Assembly: GCA_013368315.1 (NCBI GenBank)
Contig: JAACJM010000045.1
Span: forward strand, 310,001-374,000
Direction of reading: 5' to 3'
Length of the DNA stretch: 64,000 nucleotides
Source of the DNA: Tetrapyrgos nigripes
Taxonomy: Eukaryota > Basidiomycota > Agaricomycetes > Agaricales > Campanellaceae
Shown: piece by piece, positions 11,666 through 21,175 of the stretch
Numbering within the stretch: the first letter of the stretch is position 1
Layout of the letters: each line of letters opens with the position of its first letter
Translations under genes and position numbers: made by a program
The notes under the pieces: generated by a model
Databases searched by the model: none
What the model was told of the DNA's origin: nothing
Seen by the model: the letters and a program-made list of their open reading frames with translations, nothing else

Positions 11666-12414
11666 TGGGAGCTGAGATATCGGCAGAGTTTGACGTGATC
11701 TGATGGAAATGACGTAAATCCTTAGGTAAGCAAGGACACAGGACAGACCTCTCAGCCATAGCTCAGCACTATCTCCTTCTATTACGTTCTTTTTGCACTT
11801 CATTAACGCCCTCGTGCCCGCGCTTCTATCACAACGGCTTCTCTTGCCTTCACATACACCTCCTCGTCCTATGGGTGCAATCTACCTGAATGACTGCTCC
11901 TCCACATAGTTCTCAAGAACCCTCCTTGTCCAGCGTCTCCCATGCTCAAAAGACTTCAGAACACAATGAGACTTGGCAGTCTTAGTCTCAATATCTCTCT
12001 CAGTGTGTTATTGCATGTCTTTGATTTTTAACCTTTTTTTTGATGCTCCAGCAGCCTCCATTCTCTAAATCGGCCTCATGTGCAACGGCTACGACAAGAA
12101 GGCTTAGGGTAGGACTGAATAACACTACGGCCAAACGCTGTCAGAGGTGCGTAAACATACCTTCAAGCTACCTTTTTGGGTGGGACTCATGGTGATTGTC
12201 TCGCAGAATGTCTGCTTAGGGAACATCTTTATGCGGGGTTTTTGTCGGAAAAGACCAACATCTCTCTTCAGACCTTTAGCACATTGCACTAGCTGTAACG
12301 TCAGATTAGTGTAATATACCACCGCTTGACATGATTTAACAACTGTCCGAATCGTTAGGAGTGTGCTGCAAGCTGTGGGCTGACCTCTACCCCTTGTACT
12401 CCCATTCTTTCCCA
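11666..12414. other. Unassigned stretch upstream of pogo transposase gene
   Basis: No gene recognised in about 750 bp. It probably includes the left end and promoter of the pogo-type element, but I could not match terminal inverted repeats with sequence after 15.0 kb. Confidence 0.35.
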
Positions 12415-14997
12415 ATGCCACCTAAACCACCTCTTAACCTTGATATACTCGATGATCCCGATGCCAGCCAAGAGGAGCGACTCCAGTATGCCGTTGATGC
12501 CATGTTACAAGACCCTCACCGATCCCAGCGTGCTGTTGCAAAGTTTTACAAAGTCCCACGAGCCACACTTGGTACACGTCTAAAAGGAGTGCCCACCCGT
12601 AGAGAAGCCCATGAACATCAGCAGAATCTGTCAAATGCGCAGGAGAAAGTAGTGGAAGAATGGGCAAGTGTCAGAGCTCGACGAGGCATTCCTCTGACAC
12701 TTTCTCTGTTGGGTACTTACGCTGCGTATATCTGTGGTCGAGAACTCGGAACGACATGGCTGAGGCGTTTTGTTGATCGCCGTCCCAACCTCAAACTCAA
12801 GCTTACAACATCCCTGGAAGCATGCAGAGCGAAGGCACTCAACACCAAATCGGTCAATGAATACTTCAATCTGCTAGAGTCGGTCATTGCGGAATATCAT
12901 ATCAAGCCTCAGGATATATAGAACATGGATGAAAAGGGGATTCAATTGGGTGTCGGAGCAAGGATCAAGGCTTTGGTTGACCGAGACCAAAAGTCTGTGT
13001 ACTCTGTCCATAGCGGGAATCGCGACTTGATTACCATCATCGAGGCTGTCAATGCTAGTGGCAAATGTCTATATCCTTCTTTCATCTTTGAGGCTGTGAA
13101 AAGAGATCTGGGATGGGGAGAGAACAATCCAGATGGCGCCAGGTGAGTATCCCAAGTTTCTTGTGTACGTTTCAGCACTCTAAAGCCTACCTCTTGTTTA
13201 GCATCTCTACCTCTCCGAATGGCTGGACTGATCAACAACTCGGTGCAATGTGGCTTGAAAAAGATTTTGAGCCCAACACAAGACCTGATCCCAGTCTTGA
13301 AGATCAAATCAAATGGTGGCTTCTCATCCTTGACGGTCACAATTCCCACTGTACATTTCGGTTCTGCAATTTTGCAGAAGAGCATCGGATTCTCGTGATT
13401 TGTTTGCCACCTCATACTACCCATGCCTTGCAGCCCTGTGATGTTGGAGTTTTTGGCCCAGTGGCAAAGAAGTGGAAATCACTAGTCACGAAGCTGGGTA
13501 TGCCTTATTCTGTTTTCATTTCCATATGTGATACTGATGACCATTCTAGCACATCGGGCTGTCGATATTGACAAATACAATGTACTTTTCTACTATGCTG
13601 CAGCTCACGGAAGTTTGATCACTCCACCCAACGTTATCTCTGCATTTGCAGCGTGTGGTATCCATCCACTGAACCGTAATGTCATCACCCCCGATATGAT
13701 GGAGCCATCCAAAAACACCACCACTAAAGCAGCTCTTCCAATCCCTCCGCGCTTTCCCTCTTTCTTGACACCTGTCGTTGACTCAAGTCAGACACCATCT
13801 TCAGACGACCATCCTGTTGAACCCTCAGTGACCGGACTCAGTGTGGAGTTGCCGAAGAAACGACGAAAAAATGCCACGCGCGCAAATGTGATACTCGAAA
13901 ATGAAGAGCTTCGGGTCCTTGTCGAGAAGTGTGTTGAGGGTGTGTCAGAGATGTATGTGCATATGAAGCTGATGGAAGTCGAGAATGCGGATCTTCGGAA
14001 ACGAGCATTCGATCGGACCACGAAGAAGACGGTCTATTTTGAAGGAGCTCGGTTGATGACGTCAATAGAGATGCTGGATGCTCTGGCTCGGAGCACATGG
14101 GGGGCAAAAATGAAGGATGTGTTTAAGGAATTGCAGCCAAAGTTCAAGAAAATCAAGGTGGCCATCAAAGCTCACGAAAAGGGACTGGACAAGGCTGCAA
14201 AAGATGCTGAGAAGAAGGCAGCTCAGGAACAGAAAGCACGTGAACGGGCAGAGAAGCAGAGACAAGTGGCAGAGGAAAAAGAAAGGAAAAGAGTGGAAAA
14301 GGAGAAGATAAAGGAAGGCAAACGACTTGAAAAGGAAGGTGCAGCTGCTCAGATCAGTGTGGGTCGACGGCGTGGGAGGGGTGGAGCAAGAGGTGGGGCT
14401 AGAGGTAGAGGAACAAGAGGCCGGGGACAGGGACAGGGACAAGGACGAGGGCGAGGGAGAGGAAGAGGGGCTACCCAAGTGGTTAGTATCTCGGATGATG
14501 GAGAAGAGTTTGATTGGGGAGCAGCCAGTGACACATCATCAAGTTCTCAAGATGATGACTCCGGAATCCCGGTTATTGCCCCAGCACACCAAAGGCCAAG
14601 GCCAAGACCCAGACCCAAACCTGTTCAAAAACGAAATGACACCAACGCAACTGAAGATCCCGCATCCATAGTAGAGAGCGAAGACGAAATTCCTGCAAGT
14701 CGACGAGAATCAGCCAGTGACATCAATTCGGCTGAAGAGGTTCTTGAAGGCGAAGAGAGTCCCGTCGAAGAGGTAGATGAAGGTGGCAGTGATAGCGAAA
14801 CTGACAGTAATTTGTCAGAGGAGTGCATCATAAACTGCATTCTTCAGCACCAAAGGTCATGGGGCGAGCTTATGTTTGAAGTTTCCTGGGTTGATGGTGA
14901 TGTGACATGGCAGGACTTGCAGAGCATTGACAAATGCATAGCGCTGGACGAGTATCTCAAGAAGCACGGAGTAAAGAAACCAAAAGATTTGGTGTAA
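12415..14997 (+). pseudogene. Pogo-type DDE transposase with C-terminal chromodomain, one nonsense codon
   Basis: Three exons (12415-13142, 13202-13497, 13550-14997) would give about 820 residues. N-terminal: a psq-like helix-turn-helix (EERLQYAVDAMLQ...SQRAVAKFYKVPRATLGTRLKG), then a CENP-B/Tc5-type HTH ending in TTWLRRFVDRRP. The DDE_1 catalytic domain shows MDEKGIQLG (first Asp, about 12930), LLILDGHNSH (second, about 13330) and CLPPHTTHALQPCDVGVFGP (third, about 13440), as in pogo/Fot1/Tigger enzymes. Then come a basic segment, a Lys/Glu coiled coil, an Arg-Gly repeat (about 14360-14470) and an acidic region. The last 55 residues look like a chromodomain (ILQHQRSW...FEVSWVDGDVTWQ...ALDEYLKKHG). 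A TAG at 12919-12921, where relatives have a Tyr before NMDEKG, stops translation ahead of the catalytic core. The rest is open, so inactivation looks recent. Terminal repeats were not found. Confidence 0.85.
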
Positions 14998-15712
14998 CAA
15001 TTGCATTGACTGTACAGATATATGAATACAGATGAACTATTTCGTAGCCAGTTCGTTCATATCGCCATTTGGTGACTCGGTAGAGATGACAGGGTCGACA
15101 GGTTTACCAGACCTGAGTCTCAAACGGGATGTAAGTCAGTACAACGCACAGAAGGAGATGATGTGCTAATAACATACCTCTCACCGCTCATAACACTAAG
15201 ATCTCCTTTCCCCGACATCCCATTCGGTTTTTATTCAAGCAGATCCCCACCTCGTCAAGGCTGAAAAGATTTGAGGGCTGGAACGGCTGGAACGGCTGCG
15301 TGTCATAATACTAGGTGCTGTAGATAGTGGTGTGCATGCTTTGGCCAATCCCGGGAAATATCTGAGGTGATTATCAATTCTAGCATTTCTGAGAATTCAG
15401 GATGGATGGAAATACCTTCAGACCTCAGCTCCGACCACCTGTTGTAGTACGAGGAGGACACTAGCACGAATACACGGCAAACGAAGACCAGGTAGGTGAC
15501 GCGGCCCAGCTGCTTACAAATTTTCTCACGCATGGCCAGCTTCCTGGTTTTCGCTGATTTGGGACCTGTCTCCGCAAAATATTCGCTGAGCTCGCATCAC
15601 CACACTTAAAAATCTGGGGCACACATATCTTTTAGATGAGAACCTATACTACCTATAGTCGCAAATTTTAAGTCTGTAGGTGCTGTGAGCTGGGTGGAAT
15701 CCTCAAAATACG
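14998..15712. other. Unassigned stretch
   Basis: No gene recognised. It contains a small direct repeat GGCTGGAAC x2 near 15279-15297. The sequence just left of 15713 would be expected to continue the P450 (C-terminal half), but no I-helix, ExxR or heme motif is visible. Confidence 0.35.
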
Positions 15713-15938
15713 CTATGGTGGCCAGCTTCTTGGTATGGAATAGTACCGACGAATGAGCTGAATCAAATTGTCCGGTTCCTCAAAGATGTGGAGCAGGAAT
15801 TTGCGGCGCTCCCGTTCTTCAACCGGCCAGAACCGTTCGGCGTTCTTTCCACCAACAGTACGAGCGAGGAGTCTTCGGTGATTCTTGAAGTCATTGTTGA
15901 AGGGAGAAATTGCCATTGCTTTGTTCCAGCCCATCCTG

Positions 15939-15946
15939 TATCGAAA
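15939..15946. repeat. Left target-site duplication TATCGAAA
   Basis: Eight bases identical to 16725-16732, immediately outside the terminal inverted repeats of the hAT-like element. Confidence 0.85.
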
Positions 15947-16724
15947 TAGGGCTCCGCCCCGTCCAGTAATACTGGTACGCCCGTATTTTTTACGGGTCCA
16001 GTACTGGTACGGTGTACCCGTCCCCGTATTCGTACGGGTTCATCTGGAAGCTTGTACGATACGGGACGGGTACTGATACGGCAGTATTACGGGTCAATAC
16101 GGGTATACGGGTCTTTTTGCCGGGAAATGGCCAGGAATCTGATTTGAAATAGACTTATTTAGACTTATTAATGCGAGAAACAATTCGAAGTAGTGCACTG
16201 CACGCCGAAAACACAAAAATATCCGCTCGGCAGAAAGGCGTACAGAAACACACTTTTTTACAGATACATCTTATATCAGTAGTAGTGATGTGATCTATCC
16301 GTCGAGCGGATATTTCTGTCTTTTCGGCGTGCTGCTCACCTTAACAGTGCGTTCGAGATAACTTTGAGGCACAAAGCATTTCGGTAACACTTCGGCAGGT
16401 CTCTACGCACCTTTTTTGGTAAGTATATTTTCCCTCGATGTGACCAAGCATCAATTTTCCCAAGATTTTCCGCCACAAACTGCTCAGTATTTGACGATAT
16501 TTAATTGACAGAGGTAGTGTATGGCATAAACACAGAGAAAAGCTTTCGCCGATGCATGGCCAACCCGTATACCGTACAAACCCGTACAACGGCCGTAAAA
16601 AATACGGTCCAATACGGGTTTACCCGTCCAGTATCCATACCCGTATTGGACCCTGCAGCAGCCTTGTACGGTACGGGACCGTATCCGTCGTACGGTACCA
16701 GTACTGGTACGGCGCGGAGCCCTA
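15947..16724. mobile_element. Non-autonomous hAT-like element (MITE), 778 bp
   Basis: Ends are inverted: TAGGGCTCCGC at 15947-15957 and its complement GCGGAGCCCTA at 16714-16724, continuing as an imperfect inverted repeat of about 35 bp rich in CAGTACTGGTAC and CCCGTA words. The element is flanked by a perfect 8-bp direct repeat TATCGAAA (15939-15946 and 16725-16732). An 8-bp target duplication and a terminus fitting YARNG are hallmarks of the hAT superfamily. Subterminal parts carry many ACGGGTA/TACCCGT words, also usual for hAT ends. No transposase is encoded. A separate foldback element is nested in the middle. Confidence 0.85.
16201..16331. mobile_element. Nested foldback element, 131 bp
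   Basis: Long inverted arms: CACGCCGAAAACACAAAAAT at 16201 onward and the complement of CACGCCGAAAAGACAGAAAT ending at 16331. The arms match over about 31 bp with three differences (ATATCCGCTCG in both). It sits inside the hAT-like element and has no coding capacity. A related copy lies at 53322-53448. Flanks show at most a CTG triplet on both sides, so the target duplication is unclear. Confidence 0.65.
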
Positions 16725-16732
16725 TATCGAAA
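16725..16732. repeat. Right target-site duplication TATCGAAA
   Basis: Matches 15939-15946. On the minus (P450) strand it reads TTTCGATA. After removal of the element and one copy, the intron would end ...TTTCGATACAG. Confidence 0.85.
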
Positions 16733-16800
16733 GCGTTGAGAATCGGTAAAGTGGAAGCAAGTGAAAGTGCAACATACATCTCGCCAGCCATGATCAGACG

Positions 16801-16912
16801 AGGACGATCGGAGAAGTGGTCGCTTCTTTTCTCCAACAACTCCTTGGCAACGTTGTAGGAGTTGATGACGAGGAGATCGAGTCCAAATACTCTGAGGTAG
16901 ATGTAATTCATC
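16801..16912 (-). other. P450 exon 2 remnant beside the hAT-like element
   Basis: Codes VFGLDLLVINSYNVAKELLE, KRSDHFSDRPRLIMAGE in one open frame, then a GTATGT donor near 16786. This fixes the intron into which the hAT-like element inserted. The upstream edge of the exon is unclear because no acceptor joins it in phase to exon 1. Confidence 0.6.
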
Positions 16913-17009
16913 AGGAAAAACCTCAATTGAGAATTTATACAATATACGTACAAATTTTGTAGTAGCAGTAGTATGGCAGTCAAAATTTGAAAAAATCTGT
17001 TCACACTCG

Positions 17010-18453
17010 GATTTATTTGGTTGTACTCTGCTGTATGTGCAAAATCGTTGACATGTTTGGAGGTTTTCGGCTTACCAGTGATGCTGAACTTGTACAGTAG
17101 TGATCTCAGCGGAGAGACTTACGCAATGCCGCCAATGGGTGCAAATGCAGGATACAAAGGAATACAGGTAAAATCTGAATGCATTGGTAAAGTACTTACA
17201 TGGAGTACATAGAGCAGTAAAATCAACAAGTCTTATATGCGTAGTTGTACCACTTTATATCCTCCAATTATCACTGTTGCAACTATATTTTGAAGGTTCC
17301 ATGCATGATCTACATACGGCGTTAACATCAGAAGCTGCGGGAAGTGGACAAGGAAAATAGTGTACTCACATGAGCAATATTCAAATGGCTAAAACACATT
17401 GGTGGGGTCAGACGAGCTTGAAGGTATACATTTGTCGTTGGCGATACAAGTTTTGTCACAATGAGAAGCGAAGGTGTGGCTTGATTGACGTCATTGACTA
17501 TACAGTTACGCGTGTCGGAGCTCGAATACACGATCACATGCGGAGTTGGTTGATTTTTGCTATGCTTTCCTTCTTCCTTCCCTCCATCCGCTTCTCCCTC
17601 CAGTTCGTTCTTCTCTGTTCTCCAAGACCTTTCCTGTCCTTTTTCGAGATGTGCTCTTCTGGCTCCAGTGATGCACAGCATATCTACGTCAGTTGTTGGA
17701 AATATTCCTCATTCAATACTATATATTATAGGTGCGCAATTTTTCACGTCATGTCTGCCGGCTGCTGATGTATGTGTTGTTGTCTTTCTCTTGAATCTAG
17801 ACCTGGTATAGGGGCACTGTATTCCTTCTTCTAGTGTCTGGCTTGCAACCGGTATGTCTGTCATCGCTTTCATAACTACATCGTTCACTGATTACTTGAT
17901 ATATGCCATACAGTCATTACACCCAATGGTTATACATATGGTGTGCGTCGTGTAGGTCTGGTAAGTGCATTGTACCTTGTCCTAACTTGGCCGTTGATTG
18001 ATCCTCTTTATTGTAGTGCAACAATCTCTTAATGTGATGATATCTTGTTGAACAGGGATCGTTGGTTGCAAAGCTTCTTGGGAGCTGCGTAGGGTTGATG
18101 TATGTACGTAGTGTCATGTATTTGGTATGCCAGGTCAATATACAACTGTTTTCTTCTCCATCCCTTCGTTTCGTTGTGAAATTTCTATGCAAAAACTGAG
18201 TAAAATCTTATGAGGATTGTGTTGTTTATTGTTTTTATTTATGTGACATCCTGCATAATTCTCGCCAAATTCACAGGGGGGCTGATGGAAGTGGATAAAA
18301 TACTACCATATTGTAAAATTGGTATTTTTTCGTCACATTTCTACCATTTACGACAATATGTGACCAAATTTTCAGATGAGGTCTTTCCTGATGTTTCCTT
18401 CAGCCAAAAGTTAGAATCGTCAAATCGCACTGAGATAGGCCACGACAACTCAC
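17010..18453. other. Unassigned DNA separating two P450 exons
   Basis: About 1.4 kb between the first and second pieces of the decayed P450. There are plausible intron-like words on both strands (for example GTATGT...ATACAG at 17852-17912 plus and GTAAGTG...TTGTAG at 17959-18016 plus), but the joined frames hit stops and match nothing I know. No terminal inverted repeats were found. It may be one or more old insertions. Confidence 0.4.
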
Positions 18454-18664
18454 CCCATGTTTCCTTCCATTCAGTGAACGTTAAGAATTCGTGATATCGA
18501 GGCATCTGGAAGGCATTTCCAACGATAGGCCACCTCTTAGGACCAGGGGAAAGAGGGAAGCCGCGAGACCTGCGACTTTGGGCCCACAGGAAACCAGCAC
18601 AAATAGCAAGGACGATCCAAGTCGTAAAGGAAGGCATATCAGTGGGTCTGCTTCCACTTGGCAT

Positions 18665-19464
18665 CTATCTTGCCCTTAATATCGCTTCCAGTGTGGCTAT
18701 TTCCCTTTGATACTCCAAAAGAATGACCATACCGCTTTTGCTCGTGTCCAGATGGAAGGACTAGTAGCCCAATTGAGGTCTTCAGCTGATCGGAGTCTAT
18801 CCCCCCGATTTGTATATGAAGACGTTCCAAGATATGGCATATATTCCTATGTCTCCTACAGATGATGCTGGCAGTGGTGACACTGCACTTCCCTTCCGCA
18901 TTCTTACATATGGCACAGAAGATGGTAAACCTGTCTTTCATGCTGCCATTGGGCTTCTGGGCCGCTCATCTGTTGAAATAGTCGTCTTGGGTAATTGCGA
19001 GTCCCAGCACACAATAGCAAGATGCAGCGATAGAACGAATATATTCCGGTTTGTCCTGCTAGATGACGGCGGGAAACAAGGACAATCGGATGCGGAAACA
19101 TCTGAAATGACGTACTAAATACTACCAAAATAGGAGCTACGTATCTACTGCAAACATGTAAACAAAATCTACGAGCTTCCAAGCTCATCGTCAAAATACA
19201 AAATCTAACATCATCCAGATCCAGGACACCTTGGACAAACATCGTTGTTGTCCGCTTTGACCAGGAAACTGCGGAACAAGTGTATCAGTCCTATGTCAAT
19301 CGGTCAAGGGTCAATAAACAACAGAGGATGCAAATATCTCCTTGGCTTAACTGGGGCTACGGAGCTAATCTGACTGTTTCGGTCCAACAGAGGTCGAGTC
19401 TCCAGCTCGGAACACATTTACTTCGTCTAGTATCATCGTGATCAACCTTCAACTTCGCTCTAGG
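18665..19464. other. Unassigned stretch
   Basis: About 800 bp with open stretches of about 100 codons on both strands but no recognisable motif, upstream of the decayed P450. Probably its former promoter plus unrelated remnants. Confidence 0.35.
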
Positions 19465-19472
19465 CTTACAGA

Positions 19473-20279
19473 CAAGGGGGTGGCGGACCGGATATCCAGC
19501 ACATCACCTGGGGGGGGGGGGGTGGAGGGTGACCTGCTAAATTTTTTTGGAGCACCCTCAGGTCAGCCCCTATTCAGTACCTAGAGAGTTGGGGATCTAC
19601 GACGGAAGGTGCCAAATAGACTTTTGAAGGATTCTATTGGGTTCCAGGATGAATTTGTAGTTACCGTGTACATACAAACTCAAAAATCGACGAACGAGAA
19701 GAGTTGAAGAAACTTTTTACCATTCACCGCACTTTATCCCCCCTTCCAACAGTCATGGACAAGAAAAAGAGTGGAAAGAACCAGCAACTCGTCTACATAC
19801 ACAATCCACATGAGGACGAGTGCAATCAAGCTGTGCCTTTGATCTCAGCAACTGTATTTGCGGAAACCCCATCACTCCAGAAGAGAAAAGTGATGTGCTA
19901 ATCTTTGTTCGTTGCAAAAACTCACAATGCGAGACCGGATGGGTGCGTGAATCTTTCAAGTTCAGATCAATCGAAAACTTACCATTTTTCATCTAAATAG
20001 TTTCACCGGGATGCAGCCTGTCATGCAGGAAATAGAAATGAACCACCAAAATGAACCACCAGAGCGTGGATTCAATTGGAAACGGGATTCGTGCCAGGAT
20101 AATAGCCAGAAACGACGTAGAATGTAGTTGACTAGAGGCCAAAGCCTCTTATCATATCTTATCACATTCTCTTATCTAATAGATTTGCCTTTTTTGGAAG
20201 GTGGGGGGGGAGGGTCCCGACCAATTGCTAAATTTTTTTCTGACGGGATGTATAGGACATCCATTCCGCCACCCCCTTG
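19473..20279. mobile_element. Second hAT-like non-autonomous element, 807 bp
   Basis: A perfect 15-bp terminal inverted repeat CAAGGGGGTGGCGGA occurs at 19473-19487 and, as its complement, at 20265-20279. The match extends inward over GGAT-TCC. Flanking octamers CTTACAGA (19465-19472) and CTTACAGG (20280-20287) agree in 7 of 8 positions, as expected for an aged hAT target duplication, and the terminus fits YARNG. Inside each end is a G-run followed by GCTAAATTTTTTT in the same (plus) orientation (19507-19550 and 20203-20240). No transposase domain is present. Confidence 0.8.
19755..20110 (+). pseudogene. Degenerate PHD-like zinc-finger coding remnant inside hAT-like element
   Basis: One plus-strand frame reads NCICGNPITPEE, VLIFVRCKNSQCETGW, and after a GTGCGT...AAATAG intron, FHRDAAC. 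The C-x-C...C-x4-C...H spacing with a Trp resembles a PHD-type zinc finger. The stretch beginning at the ATG 19755 (MDKKKSGKNQQLVYIHNP) is in a different frame from the Cys-rich part, so a frameshift or an unseen intron lies near 19830. Either a captured host exon or a remnant of the autonomous parent. Confidence 0.35.
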
Positions 20280-20287
20280 CTTACAGG

Positions 20288-20630
20288 AGAAAAGAAAGAA
20301 ACAGGGAATTGATATTATTTTCCACCACAGTTGACCACGACAAGCTAGAGTAGAAAGGTGTACATAGTATACTGTATACATAGACAATAGTACATCAATA
20401 GTACATACTGCGAAAACACAAAATGACGTCTACAGCTTTAGCAGGTCCATCTCTTCCTTTCGTTTACTATCCTGTCCCCTCTCGCCCTTGACGTCCTTTA
20501 TCCTCAGTGCGAGATGTCATCTCTAGTACGGGGTATTGAAAAGAAGCAGGAGAAGGCGGAAAAAGAGGAGGTTTTTGGTCAGGTTGCAGACAGCATTGGG
20601 AAGAAACGTAGTAACATTGAGGAAAGTTGG
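20288..20630. other. Short unassigned stretch
   Basis: No gene recognised between the hAT-like element and the coiled-coil fragment. Simple purine-rich sequence near 20540-20570. Confidence 0.3.
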
Positions 20631-20632
20631 CC

Positions 20633-20893
20633 TCAGACTGAGACAGACACCCAATCCAAAACCATCTCCTTCTCAAGCTTCTCAGCCAGTCTGTTCACTT
20701 CTTCCTCTGCCTCAAGGCGTTTTCTCTCCTTCTCCTTTTCCCAAAGCTTCATCAACTTTTCCGCATAATTGGCACCCCTAGAACGTGAGTCAGACGTCTT
20801 CTCCTCTCTAACCGTCCTCACAGACCCAAAGACATCTGACGAATCCTCCCGAAGACGACCGATCATGACTGGGTACAGACCATCCTTCTTCAC
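20633..20893 (-). CDS. Coiled-coil exon of unknown gene, probably a fragment
   Basis: Minus-strand open frame of 86 codons: MIGRLREDSSDVFGSV, then REEKTSDSRSRGANYAEKLM and a charged helix WEKEKERKRLEAEEEVNRLA. It looks like real protein sequence because heptad-like charge patterning dominates and codon use is balanced. I cannot name the family. It abuts a monooxygenase remnant upstream and has no clear start or stop context, so it may be part of a broken gene. Confidence 0.35.
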   Translation of the reverse strand: MKKDGLYPVMIGRLREDSSDVFGSVRTVREEKTSDSRSRGANYAEKLMKLWEKEKERKRLEAEEEVNRLAEKLEKEMVLDWVSVSV

Positions 20894-20939
20894 CTTGTCC
20901 TGTATCTACAGGGAGTGACACCTTTTGCTGCCTCATAGA

Positions 20940-21175
20940 TGACGTCAGCCTGTAAATGGACAGTTGTAATATAGTGATTTTGCTGTCGACACGAGTTTCG
21001 AGGTGCGTGTGTTCCAATCCAGTTCCAGGTTCCACCAAGATTGGAGCCGGCTTTGAAAAATCTAACTGTAAAGCCGAGTTTGCAGAGACGGTGAAGCTGG
21101 TGGGGTGGATTCCAGCAAAGCCGGCACTGATGATGAGGACATTAACTTCCAATGTGTTAAGTTAGATGAGGTTAC
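20940..21175 (-). pseudogene. Baeyer-Villiger-type flavin monooxygenase remnant
   Basis: On the minus strand EVNVLIISAGFAGI (about 21150-21105) resembles the FAD-binding GxGxxG strand of flavoprotein monooxygenases. In another frame, FFKAGSNLGGTWNW (about 21070-21025) matches the AGSNLGGTWYWNRYPG signature of Baeyer-Villiger and cyclohexanone-type monooxygenases. The two parts need a frameshift to be joined. The second glycine-rich motif and C-terminal domains are not seen. I call it a short dead fragment. Confidence 0.55.

Larger units (their letters stand above)
15713..18664 (-). pseudogene. Decayed cytochrome P450 gene, interrupted by insertions
   Basis: Three pieces in order on the minus strand. 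Exon 1 (18637-18454) has an N-terminal membrane helix (FTTWIVLAICAGFLW), the LSPGPKRWPIVGN hinge and FTEWKETW before a GTGAGT donor. A middle piece (about 16912-16790) reads YLRVFGLDLLVINSYNVAKE and LLEKRSDHFSDRPRL..AGEM. A third piece (about 15938-15745) reads MGWNKAMAISPFNNDFKNHRR, then FLLHIFEEPDNLIQLIRR. These match consecutive N-terminal parts of fungal microsomal P450s related to the intact one at 54.5 kb. About 1.5 kb of unrelated sequence separates pieces 1 and 2. A hAT-like element lies in the intron between pieces 2 and 3. The heme-binding half is missing, so no active enzyme is expected. Confidence 0.75.

Noticed and set aside
11360..15938. One P450 gene split by the pogo element, with 11.4 kb fragment as its continuation
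   Set aside because: The 11.4 kb fragment repeats the region before LVRR that is already present at 15.75 kb (LIQLIRR), so the pieces overlap and come from two genes.
18810..19242. Open frames on both strands near 19 kb
   Set aside because: No recognisable motif, poor splice context, and antisense frames of equal length; left unassigned.
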